Positions 1 through 4,817 of a DNA stretch of 5,149 nucleotides are shown one piece after another. Made by a program: the position numbers and the translations under genes. This stretch comes from Pseudomonadota bacterium (GTDB taxonomy: Bacteria; Pseudomonadota; Gammaproteobacteria; Burkholderiales; SG8-41). The notes under the pieces are model-generated. The model did no database searches, had not been told where the DNA came from, and saw only the letters and a list, made by a program, of their open reading frames with translations. Positions within the stretch are counted from its first letter, which is position 1, and each line of letters opens with the position of its first letter. The DNA lies in contig JAEYXO010000050.1 in the NCBI GenBank assembly GCA_023431245.1, forward strand, positions 1 through 5,149. The letters run 5' to 3'.

Positions 1-414
1 GCCGATCGGCGCCGCCGCCCAGCGCGGCAGCGGAAAACCCCGGCCGCGCTTGACGATGTAGGACAGGCCGAAAAAAAGCACGAACAGCCCGAGGCCGCCG
101 ATCAGCACCTCCGGCCTGACCTGGACCAGCAGGTAAACCCCGGCGAGCACGCCGAGCGCCATGAAGGGCATCAGCAGCAGGAGTTCGCTGCGCATCACGT
201 CCGCACGCAGGCGCAGCCCCATGTTGATGGCGCCGACACAGTCGAGGATCACGAAGAACGGCACCACGAATTTCAGCGGAAAAATATGCGCCAGCAGCGG
301 CACCGCGATCAGCGTCGAGCCGAAACCGGAGATGCCGAACACCACATAGGCCGCGAACACGATCAGCGGCGCGAGGATCAGGATGTGGGGCTGCAGCAGG
401 TCGGCAACGGTCAT
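1..414 (-). CDS. TauE/SafE family membrane permease, N-terminal part (runs off left edge)
   Basis: Reading the minus strand from the ATG at 414 gives 138 residues with no stop before the window edge, so the C-terminal part is missing; family members are usually about 250 residues. The visible part is very hydrophobic, with probable membrane segments at residues 10-28, 32-64 (two helices), 76-97 and 101-120. The glycine-rich stretch FGISGFGSTLIAVPLL at residues 26-41 is the typical first TauE/SafE (formerly DUF81) motif, and LMPFMALGVLAGVYLL at 81-96 fits the second helix-pair region. The family comprises inner-membrane transporters that export or import small anions such as sulfite, sulfoacetate or other organosulfur compounds; the substrate here cannot be told. 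No Shine-Dalgarno lies in front of the ATG, and a TATACT box ends only six bases upstream, so the message may be leaderless. It is divergent from the histidine phosphatase gene. The family call is firm, the substrate open. Confidence 0.85.
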   Translation of the reverse strand, partial: MTVADLLQPHILILAPLIVFAAYVVFGISGFGSTLIAVPLLAHIFPLKFVVPFFVILDCVGAINMGLRLRADVMRSELLLLMPFMALGVLAGVYLLVQVRPEVLIGGLGLFVLFFGLSYIVKRGRGFPLPRWAAAPIG

Positions 415-420
415 GGCTGC

Positions 421-426
421 AGTATA
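421..426 (-). promoter_or_regulatory. Candidate -10 box (TATACT) of the TauE/SafE gene
   Basis: The minus strand reads TATACT from 426 down to 421, a 5-of-6 match to the sigma70 -10 consensus, and the ATG follows after only six bases (GCAGCC). A start site about seven bases past the box would fall on or next to the A of the ATG. I find no good -35 hexamer at the usual distance, so this is a weak prediction. Confidence 0.35.
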
Positions 427-504
427 ACGGCAGCCTCCATCATGGACGGTAGAATCCGGGAAGCGCGGATTCGTGACCGGGCCTGCGCTCATCGCTCCCC
501 ATCA

Positions 505-525
505 TTCATCATTCATCGTTCATCG
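505..525 (+). repeat. Three tandem copies of a 7-bp unit (TTCATCR) before the phosphatase gene
   Basis: Three head-to-tail heptamers, TTCATCA, TTCATCG and TTCATCG, occupy 505-525, preceded by a degenerate copy (CCCATCA, 498-504). The octamer TCATCGCT also occurs at both 489-496 and 520-527, bracketing the array. The array ends 11 bases before the phosphatase ATG, where a ribosome binding site would be expected and none is seen. A change of one unit would shift the leader by 7 bp without touching the protein. Confidence 0.6.
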
Positions 526-536
526 CTGCAATCCAC

Positions 537-1178
537 ATGACCCGACTGATCCTGATCCGCCACGGCGAAACGCTGTGGAACACCGAGCGCCGCATGCAGG
601 GCCAGCTCGACAGCCCGCTCACCGAACGCGGCATCTGGCAGGCCTGCCGCCTCGGCGAACGCATGGCCGCGATGGACTTCAGCACGCTGTATTCGAGCGA
701 CCTGCCGCGCGCAAGGCTGACCGCGCAGCGCATCGCGGGGCTCAGCGGCCATGTCATCATCGACGACCGGCGCCTGCGCGAGCGCCACTTCGGGATGTTC
801 GAGGGCATGACCCGTCCCGAAATGGAGCGGCTCGACCCGCAGGTCTATGCGCGTTTCATGTCGCGCGATCCGCAGTACGCGGTGCCCGGCGGCGAGAGCC
901 CTGCGGGATTTTTCGCGCGCTGCCGCGACGCGCTCGAGGATCTTGCCGCGCGCCACCGCGGCGAAACCATTGCCGTGGTGACCCATGGCCTGGTGCTCGA
1001 CTCGGCGTACCGCGCGGCAACCGGTCTTCCGCTGGAGGCGCAGCGCCCGGTGCCGCTGGTCAACGCCAGCCTCAACTGCTTCGTCTGCGACGATGGCGCC
1101 TGGCAGGTCGAGCGCTGGGGTGACGCCGAACATCTCGGTCCCGAAGGTGTCACCATCTTCGGTGACGGCAGTGTCTGA
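537..1178 (+). CDS. Histidine phosphatase family protein (phosphoglycerate mutase-like)
   Basis: This 213-residue cytosolic protein carries the full histidine phosphatase signature. The N-terminal LILIRHGET has the phospho-accepting His9 with Arg8, followed by WNTERRMQGQLDSPLTERG (residues 14-32). SSDLPRAR supplies Arg58, RERHFGMFEG supplies the acid Glu82, and VVTHG supplies the second catalytic His150. The family hydrolyses phosphomonoesters through a phosphohistidine intermediate; GpmB-like proteins, alpha-ribazole phosphatase (CobC) and phosphoserine phosphatases all look like this, and the substrate cannot be set from sequence. No cobalamin gene is next to it. The ATG at 537 is the only sensible start: no ATG, GTG or TTG lies in frame between it and the upstream stop at 474, and the RHG motif sits where the family has it. 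There is no visible Shine-Dalgarno. An inverted repeat (GTCACC/GGTGAC, 1149-1166) lies in the last codons but lacks a T-run, so it is not an obvious terminator. Confidence 0.92.
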   Translation: MTRLILIRHGETLWNTERRMQGQLDSPLTERGIWQACRLGERMAAMDFSTLYSSDLPRARLTAQRIAGLSGHVIIDDRRLRERHFGMFEGMTRPEMERLDPQVYARFMSRDPQYAVPGGESPAGFFARCRDALEDLAARHRGETIAVVTHGLVLDSAYRAATGLPLEAQRPVPLVNASLNCFVCDDGAWQVERWGDAEHLGPEGVTIFGDGSV

Positions 1179-1190
1179 GAAATGAAAAAA

Positions 1191-1220
1191 ATATCAATAA
1201 AATCAAATATTTATATCAAT
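1191..1220. repeat. Direct repeat ATATCAAT x2 (22-bp period) in an AT-rich gap
   Basis: The gap between the phosphatase and the alpha/beta hydrolase holds a sharply AT-rich island: only 6 of the 46 bases at 1179-1224 are G or C, in an otherwise GC-rich window. ATATCAAT occurs at 1191-1198 and again at 1213-1220, a period of 22 bp (about two helical turns), with the palindrome AAATATTT (1205-1212) between them. TATATC at 1212-1217 could act as a -10 box, but no matching -35 is clear. The island could hold the promoter or a regulator/nucoid-protein site for the following two-gene operon. Confidence 0.5.
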
Positions 1221-1237
1221 CATTCGCAGGCGGGCGG

Positions 1238-1870
1238 ATGATTGCGAAGGAACCGGTCATCGTCATCCACGGCCTGTGGATGCAGGGACTGGTGATGGGC
1301 CTGCTGGCGCGGCGCATCCGCGATGCGGGTTTTGCCGCGCACACCTGGTCCTATCCGACGCTGCGCCTGTCGCTGGCCGAAAACGCCGACCGTCTGGCGC
1401 GCCATTGCATCGCGCTGGCCGCACCGCGTGTGCACATCGTCGCGCACAGCATGGGCGGACTGGTGGCGCTGCGCATGCTGGAGCGCCATCACGAATTGCG
1501 CTGCGGCAGGCTGGTGCTGGTCGGCACGCCGTACGGCGACAGTTTTTCCGCGCGCCGCCTCGCGCGGTTTCCCGGTGGACCGCGGCTGCTCGGCCACAGC
1601 ATCCGCGAATGGCTGGACGGCCCGCGGCCGCTGCCGCGCGGCGATACCGAAATCGGCATCATCGCCGGCACCCGCGGCTTCGGCCTCGGCCGGCTGGTCG
1701 CGCCCGACCTGCCGCGGCCCAACGATGGTGTGGTGACGCTGGCGGAAACGGAGGTGCCGGGCGTCACCCGGCGTGTCGAGCTCGGCGTCGGCCATACCGA
1801 AATGCTGCTGTCGTGCGCGGTGGCGCGGCAGTGCTGCGCCGTCCTGCGCCACGGGCGTTTAGGCGCATGA
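1238..1870 (+). CDS. Alpha/beta hydrolase (lipase/esterase-like)
   Basis: The 210-residue product has an alpha/beta hydrolase core. VIVIHGLW (residues 8-14) is the first strand with the His-Gly oxyanion turn, and VHIVAHSMGGLVAL (65-78) is the nucleophile elbow with Ser71. Asp163 in PNDGVV and His186 in VGHTEML are placed correctly to complete the triad. There is no signal peptide or membrane segment, so it is probably cytosolic. It resembles small lipase-like or PGAP1-like hydrolases; the natural ester or acyl substrate is unknown. The start at 1238 has a purine-rich AGGCGGG (1228-1234) just upstream, and the family's first strand begins six residues in. Its stop TGA overlaps the start of the aminopeptidase gene as ATGA, so the two are probably translated in a coupled way. 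The 59-base AT-rich gap before it suggests its own promoter rather than read-through from the phosphatase. Confidence 0.88.
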   Translation: MIAKEPVIVIHGLWMQGLVMGLLARRIRDAGFAAHTWSYPTLRLSLAENADRLARHCIALAAPRVHIVAHSMGGLVALRMLERHHELRCGRLVLVGTPYGDSFSARRLARFPGGPRLLGHSIREWLDGPRPLPRGDTEIGIIAGTRGFGLGRLVAPDLPRPNDGVVTLAETEVPGVTRRVELGVGHTEMLLSCAVARQCCAVLRHGRLGA

Positions 1871-2910
1871 GGCGCGCCTGCATCGCCGGCCTTGCCGCAC
1901 TGTTGCTCTCCGGTTGCGGCAACCTCGGTTATTACCTGCAGTCGGTGCAGGGGCAACTCGGGATCTGGCAGCGCGAAGTCCCGGTCGAGCGCCTGCTCGG
2001 GGATCCCGCGCTGGATCCGGTGCTGAAGGCACAGGTCGAACGCGCGCTGCGCATCCGCGATTACGCGAGCCGTGAACTGGGGCTGCCGGACAACCGCAGC
2101 TACCGTTCCTACGCCGACCTTGCGCGGCCCTTCGTGGTCTGGAACGTGTTTGCTGCGGGCGAATTCTCGGTCGAACCGAAGCAGTGGTGTTTTCCCTTCG
2201 CCGGCTGCGTCAACTACAAGGGTTATTTTTCCGAAGCCGAGGCGCGCCGCCACGCGCAACAGCTGGCGGCGGAGGGGCATGACGTCTATGTCGGCGGCGT
2301 GCCGGCCTATTCGACCATCGGCTGGTTTGCCGATCCTCTGCTCAACACCTTCATCCGCTACCCGGAACCGGAACTCGCGCGCCTGCTCTTCCACGAGCTT
2401 GCGCACCAGGTGGTCTACGTCAAGGACGACACCGTGTTCAATGAATCCTTCGCCACCGTGGTCGAGCAGGCCGGCCTTGCGCGCTGGCTCGCCGACCACG
2501 GCAGCGCGGCCGATCGCGCGCGGGTCGCGCAGCTGCAGCGTTTCCGCGCCGATTTCCGCCGCCTGGTCACCGATGCGCGCGCCACGCTGGCGAAACTGTA
2601 TGCGGGCGGTGACAGCATCGAAGAAAAACGCCGGCGCAAGGCGGAGGTTTTTGACGGCTTGCGGGCGGCCTACGCCGCGCAGCGCCTGGAGTGGGGCGGT
2701 TTTGCCGGTTACGACCGCTGGTTCGCGCAGCCGCTGGGCAATGCGCACCTGGCTTCGGTGGCGATCTACACGCAGCAGGTGCCGGCCTTCCAGGCCCTGC
2801 TTGACCAGCAGGGCGGGGACCTGCCGCGTTTCTACGCGGCCGTGCGTGAACTGGCTGCTTTGCCGGCGGAAACGCGCAGCGCGCAGCTGGCCGCGCTGGC
2901 GGCGCGCTGA
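1867..2910 (+). CDS. Predicted lipoprotein zinc aminopeptidase (PF10023-type)
   Basis: The 347-residue protein starts with a lipoprotein signal peptide: Arg2-Arg3, a short hydrophobic stretch, then LLSGC with Cys17 as the lipid-modified residue. It should therefore be anchored in the envelope and face the periplasm. The mature part matches the 'predicted aminopeptidase' family: WCFPFAGCVNYKGYF with Cys108 and Cys114 (residues 107-121), then LLFHELAHQVVYVKDDTVFNES with the zinc motif HELAH at 176-180. Glu193 in the FNESFAT that follows is a likely third zinc ligand (inferred). The substrate is unknown. The open frame runs upstream to an ATG at 1276, but the part before 1867 lies inside the hydrolase gene and is low-complexity Ala/Arg. 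The ATG at 1867 is chosen because it directly precedes a textbook lipoprotein signal and overlaps the hydrolase stop as ATGA. The last gene of its operon; no clear terminator follows. Confidence 0.9.
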   Translation: MRRACIAGLAALLLSGCGNLGYYLQSVQGQLGIWQREVPVERLLGDPALDPVLKAQVERALRIRDYASRELGLPDNRSYRSYADLARPFVVWNVFAAGEFSVEPKQWCFPFAGCVNYKGYFSEAEARRHAQQLAAEGHDVYVGGVPAYSTIGWFADPLLNTFIRYPEPELARLLFHELAHQVVYVKDDTVFNESFATVVEQAGLARWLADHGSAADRARVAQLQRFRADFRRLVTDARATLAKLYAGGDSIEEKRRRKAEVFDGLRAAYAAQRLEWGGFAGYDRWFAQPLGNAHLASVAIYTQQVPAFQALLDQQGGDLPRFYAAVRELAALPAETRSAQLAALAAR

Positions 2911-2956
2911 ACACGGTTTTCCGGGTCTGCGCATGCGGCCGGCCGGCAGGGGGCAT

Positions 2957-2965
2957 TGATATAAT
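2957..2965 (+). promoter_or_regulatory. Extended -10 promoter of the YbhB/PEBP-like gene
   Basis: TGATATAAT is a perfect TATAAT (2960-2965) preceded by the TGN element of extended -10 promoters, standing in GC-rich surroundings. No -35 hexamer is recognisable at 16-18 bp, which is usual for extended -10 promoters. A start site near 2972 would give a leader of about 35 nt before the ATG at 3007. Confidence 0.65.
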
Positions 2966-3006
2966 CGAAACGCCGAACAACCTGCCGCAAAAAGGATGAT
3001 CTGCAA

Positions 3007-3636
3007 ATGAAACTGACCAGCACCAGCTTCCGCGACGGCCAGCCGATTCCTGCCGAATTCGCCTTCTGTGCCCCCGATGCAAAAACCCACTGCACGCTGG
3101 GCGCCAACAAGAACCCGCAGCTCGCCTGGAGCGACCTGCCCGCCGGCACGAAATCACTGGCCCTGATCTGCCACGACCCCGACGTGCCGTCGAAGCCCGA
3201 TGACGTCAACCAGGAGGGCCGCGAAATTCCGGCGACTCTGCCGCGGGTGGATTTTTTCCACTGGGTGCTGGTCGATCTCGATCCGGCATCCGGCGCAATC
3301 GCCGCCGGCGAGTTCTCCGATACGGTCACGCCCCGCGGCAAGGCCGGTCCCGCCGGTCCGCGCGGCACCCGCCAGGGCATCAACGACTACACCGCCTGGT
3401 TTGCCGGCGACAAGGACATGAACGGCGACTACCACGGCTATGACGGCCCCTGCCCGCCGTGGAACGACAGCATCGTCCACCACTATGTGTTCACGCTCTA
3501 CGCGCTGGATGTCGCGAAATGCCCGGTTGACGGCCGCTTCGGCGGCGCCGAGGTGCGCAAGGCGATCGCGGGGCACGTGCTGGGGGAGGCGAAGATCACC
3601 GGGCTTTACTCGCTGAATCCGAAAGTGAAGCCCTGA
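3007..3636 (+). CDS. YbhB/YbcL family protein (phosphatidylethanolamine-binding protein fold)
   Basis: This 209-residue protein carries the hallmark PEBP motifs in order: NKNPQLAWSDLPAGTKSLALICHDPD (residues 34-59, with the DPD anion-site element), FFHWVLVDLD with His85 (83-92), GYDGPCPP (144-151), and HHYVFTLYALD (158-168). It lacks a signal peptide and is probably cytosolic. E. coli YbhB is shorter (about 158 residues); the extra length here lies in the DPD-to-FHW segment (60-82) and in a Gly/Pro-rich loop plus INDYTAWFAGDKDMNGDYH before the GYDGPCPP motif. Proteins of this family bind phospholipid head groups or nucleotides in the eukaryotic members; the bacterial role is unclear. AAGGA at 2992-2996 is a Shine-Dalgarno with about 10-nt spacing to the ATG. 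An extended -10 promoter lies upstream and a strong terminator downstream, so it is transcribed alone. Confidence 0.9.
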   Translation: MKLTSTSFRDGQPIPAEFAFCAPDAKTHCTLGANKNPQLAWSDLPAGTKSLALICHDPDVPSKPDDVNQEGREIPATLPRVDFFHWVLVDLDPASGAIAAGEFSDTVTPRGKAGPAGPRGTRQGINDYTAWFAGDKDMNGDYHGYDGPCPPWNDSIVHHYVFTLYALDVAKCPVDGRFGGAEVRKAIAGHVLGEAKITGLYSLNPKVKP

Positions 3637-3663
3637 TCCCGTCCGCCTGACCTGGACAAAACA

Positions 3664-3689
3664 AAAAAGCCCGCGACTGCGGGCTTTTT
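3664..3689. terminator. Bidirectional intrinsic terminator between convergent genes
   Basis: A perfect stem GCCCGC (3669-3674) and GCGGGC (3679-3684) with the loop GACT is flanked by an A-run (3663-3668) and a T-run (3685-3689). The A and T runs also pair, so either strand gives a GC stem followed by a U-tract. It lies 28 bp after the YbhB-like stop and 15 bp beyond the cytochrome stop, and can serve both genes. Confidence 0.93.
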
Positions 3690-3704
3690 CGATGCTGCCG
3701 GAAA

Positions 3705-4163
3705 TTACTTGGTGCGGAAATTGTCGTGGCAGGCGCCGCAGCTCTTGCTGAGGGCGCTGAACTGGCCGCGCACCTGGTCGACCGAGCCGGCGGTCTTGGC
3801 GACCTGGGCCAGCTTGGTCGCTTCGGCCTGGAAGCCGTCCATGACTTTCTTGAAGCCGGCGGCATCCGACCAGATTTCCGGCCTGGCGCGGGTCGGCGCC
3901 CCCTTGTCCGAACCGGGTGCGAAGGCATGCGGCGCCACCGTGCTCATCATCGCGACGATTTCCGCGTTGCGGGCGAACTCGGCCTGGTCATAGGGAATCT
4001 GGCCCTTGACCATGCCGCCCATGGTGCGCACATGCCAGCCGACGACCTGGTAGACGCCCTGGCGGAACTTGATGACGTCTTCCGGCTTGGCCTGGGCCGA
4101 GGCTGCTCCGCTGGCGAGCAGGGTGGAGGTGCCGATGATTGCAGCAAACAGTGCCTTCTTCAT
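3705..4163 (-). CDS. Cytochrome c' (class II c-type cytochrome), periplasmic
   Basis: The 152-residue precursor starts MKKALFAAII and has a Sec signal ending ASA (residues 21-23), giving a mature protein of about 129 residues that begins QAKPEDVIKFRQ. The single haem site is the C-terminal CGACH (142-146), where class II cytochromes carry it, with His146 as axial ligand. KGQIPYD (53-59) and RPEIWSDAAGFK (94-105) match the Achromobacter cytochrome c' pattern as I remember it. By that alignment the distal residue (Leu16 there) is Tyr38, and the proximal-pocket Arg is Arg150. Such proteins are four-helix-bundle dimers with five-coordinate haem that bind NO and CO; roles in NO tolerance are known for some. 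I chose the ATG at 4163, with Shine-Dalgarno GGGAG (4176-4172), over an in-frame GTG at 4214, because the signal peptide begins here. A cytochrome c-556 is less likely since the Met ligand position holds Tyr. Confidence 0.92.
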   Translation of the reverse strand: MKKALFAAIIGTSTLLASGAASAQAKPEDVIKFRQGVYQVVGWHVRTMGGMVKGQIPYDQAEFARNAEIVAMMSTVAPHAFAPGSDKGAPTRARPEIWSDAAGFKKVMDGFQAEATKLAQVAKTAGSVDQVRGQFSALSKSCGACHDNFRTK

Positions 4164-4171
4164 TGAGGGTT

Positions 4172-4231
4172 CTCCCGTGGGTTGAGCGAATGAACTGCCG
4201 GTAAACGCGTGCACGGGAGCTTTTATTCCCG
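4172..4231 (-). promoter_or_regulatory. Possible SD-masking structured leader of the cytochrome c' mRNA
   Basis: In the minus-strand transcript, CUCCCGUG (4219 to 4212) is the exact complement of CACGGGAG (4179 to 4172), which contains the gene's Shine-Dalgarno. The 32-nt loop lies between them. The same masking arm can instead pair with an upstream CGGGA (4231 to 4227), giving a five-base-pair hairpin CGGGA/UCCCG. The two pairings exclude each other, as in a switch. Function is an inference from complementarity only. Confidence 0.4.
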
Positions 4232-4241
4232 CAGGCGGCGC

Positions 4242-4250
4242 ATTGTAGCA
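4242..4250 (-). promoter_or_regulatory. Candidate extended -10 promoter of the cytochrome c' gene
   Basis: The minus strand reads TGCTACAAT from 4250 to 4242: a TGN element followed by TACAAT, a 5-of-6 match to the -10 consensus. No convincing -35 is seen. A start near 4235 gives a leader of about 72 nt, which would begin just before the first arm of the possible leader hairpin. Confidence 0.45.
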
Positions 4251-4296
4251 GTCGCTGTTCCGGGGCCGGCACCGCAGCGCATCGCCTGCTGTTGTT

Positions 4297-4318
4297 CGGG
4301 GAATATCAGAATATCCCG
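4297..4318. repeat. Imperfect hairpin and short direct repeat downstream of arfB
   Basis: CGGG..ATAT (4297-4306, two-base bulge) pairs with ATATCCCG (4311-4318) around the loop CAGA, ten bases beyond the arfB stop on the minus strand. The same stretch can be read as a direct repeat GAATATC (4301-4307 and 4309-4315). No U-run follows on either strand, so it is at best a weak terminator or an mRNA 3'-end stabiliser. Confidence 0.35.
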
Positions 4319-4328
4319 ATGTTCCGGT

Positions 4329-4745
4329 TCAATCCCCGGCCGGACCGCTGCGCTCGCGCTTGCGCTGTCCGGTGCGGCGCTTGTCCTCGAGCCGCCGTTC
4401 ACGGGACGCCCGGGTCGGCCGCGTCGCGCGTCGTGCCTTGGGCGGCGTTGCCGCGGCACGGACCAGCGCCGCCAGGCGCTCGCGGGCATCGGCGCGGTTG
4501 CGTGCCTGGCTGCGGAAACGCTGCGCGCTGATCACCAGCACACCGTCGCCGGACAACCGCCTGCCGGCCAATGCAACCAGACGGGCCTTCACGCTGTCAG
4601 ACAGCGCAGGGGAGTGTCGCAGGTCGAAACGCAGTTCGACCGCAGTGGCGACCTTGTTCACATTCTGGCCGCCGGGGCCGGAGGCGTGAACAAAGCGCTC
4701 GACCAATTCGGTCTCGTCGATGACGATGCTGCGCGTGACTCTCAT
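4329..4745 (-). CDS. arfB: Alternative ribosome-rescue factor / peptidyl-tRNA hydrolase ArfB (YaeJ)
   Basis: The 138-residue protein begins with the release-factor-like catalytic domain. FVHASGPGGQNVNKVATAVELRF (residues 18-40) contains the GGQ motif at 25-27, which places water for hydrolysis of the peptidyl-tRNA ester. The length and the highly basic tail (about residues 101-134, PPKARRATRPTRASRERRLEDKRR and beyond) are diagnostic: in ArfB this tail enters the empty mRNA channel of ribosomes stalled without a stop codon. There is no codon-recognition domain, which separates it from RF1/RF2, and the tail separates it from PrfH. It therefore acts in the cytosol as a backup to trans-translation. 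The ATG at 4745 has no Shine-Dalgarno; TATACT lies nine bases upstream, suggesting a very short or absent leader. It is divergent from the DUF6152 gene and separated by 165 bp from the cytochrome gene downstream, which has its own probable promoter. Confidence 0.95.
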   Translation of the reverse strand: MRVTRSIVIDETELVERFVHASGPGGQNVNKVATAVELRFDLRHSPALSDSVKARLVALAGRRLSGDGVLVISAQRFRSQARNRADARERLAALVRAAATPPKARRATRPTRASRERRLEDKRRTGQRKRERSGPAGD

Positions 4746-4762
4746 ATTGGATTAAGTATAAA
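4735..4762 (+). promoter_or_regulatory. Candidate sigma70 promoter of the DUF6152 gene
   Basis: GTGACT (4735-4740, 4 of 6 to TTGACA) and TATAAA (4757-4762, 5 of 6 to TATAAT) are separated by 16 bp. The start would lie near 4769, giving a leader of about 49 nt. The -35 element would lie inside the first codons of arfB and the -10 overlaps arfB's own -10. Confidence 0.4.
4755..4760 (-). promoter_or_regulatory. Candidate -10 box (TATACT) of arfB
   Basis: The minus strand reads TATACT from 4760 to 4755, with nine bases between it and the ATG. The start site would fall at about 4748-4746, leaving a leader of zero to three nucleotides. No good -35 is visible. The box overlaps the plus-strand TATAAA proposed for the divergent gene. 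Confidence 0.4.
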
Positions 4763-4817
4763 GTAGCGCGCCGGAAACCCGCGCAGACCGCAACGACCGA
4801 CCATCGAGGAGTCCGCC

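Noticed and set aside
450..455. TAGAAT as -10 box of the phosphatase gene
   Set aside because: There is no TGN extension and no -35-like hexamer 16-18 bp upstream, so the support is too thin to list as a promoter.
473..1123. Overlapping open frames on both strands across the phosphatase gene
   Set aside because: Low-complexity Arg/Ala/Pro translations without motifs, against a complete catalytic set in the phosphatase frame.
1149..1166. GTCACC/GGTGAC hairpin as terminator of the phosphatase gene
   Set aside because: It lies inside the coding sequence and is followed by an A-run rather than a T-run on the coding strand.
1276..1866. Upstream extension of the aminopeptidase reading frame to an ATG at 1276
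   Set aside because: It lies wholly within the alpha/beta hydrolase gene in another frame, reads as Ala/Arg-rich noise, and would bury a clear lipoprotein signal peptide in the middle of the protein.
2938..2949. GGCCGGCCGG-type palindrome after the aminopeptidase as a terminator
   Set aside because: No U-run follows, and such GC palindromes are expected often in DNA of this composition.
1489..3090. 533-codon open frame on the minus strand
   Set aside because: It is antisense to the hydrolase, aminopeptidase and PEBP-like genes, has no recognisable domain and is Arg/Ala/Gln-rich; long antisense frames are common in high-GC DNA.
4164..4214. GTG start at 4214 for the cytochrome c' gene
   Set aside because: It would add 17 residues before an intact MKK signal peptide, and the ATG at 4163 has a Shine-Dalgarno at proper spacing.
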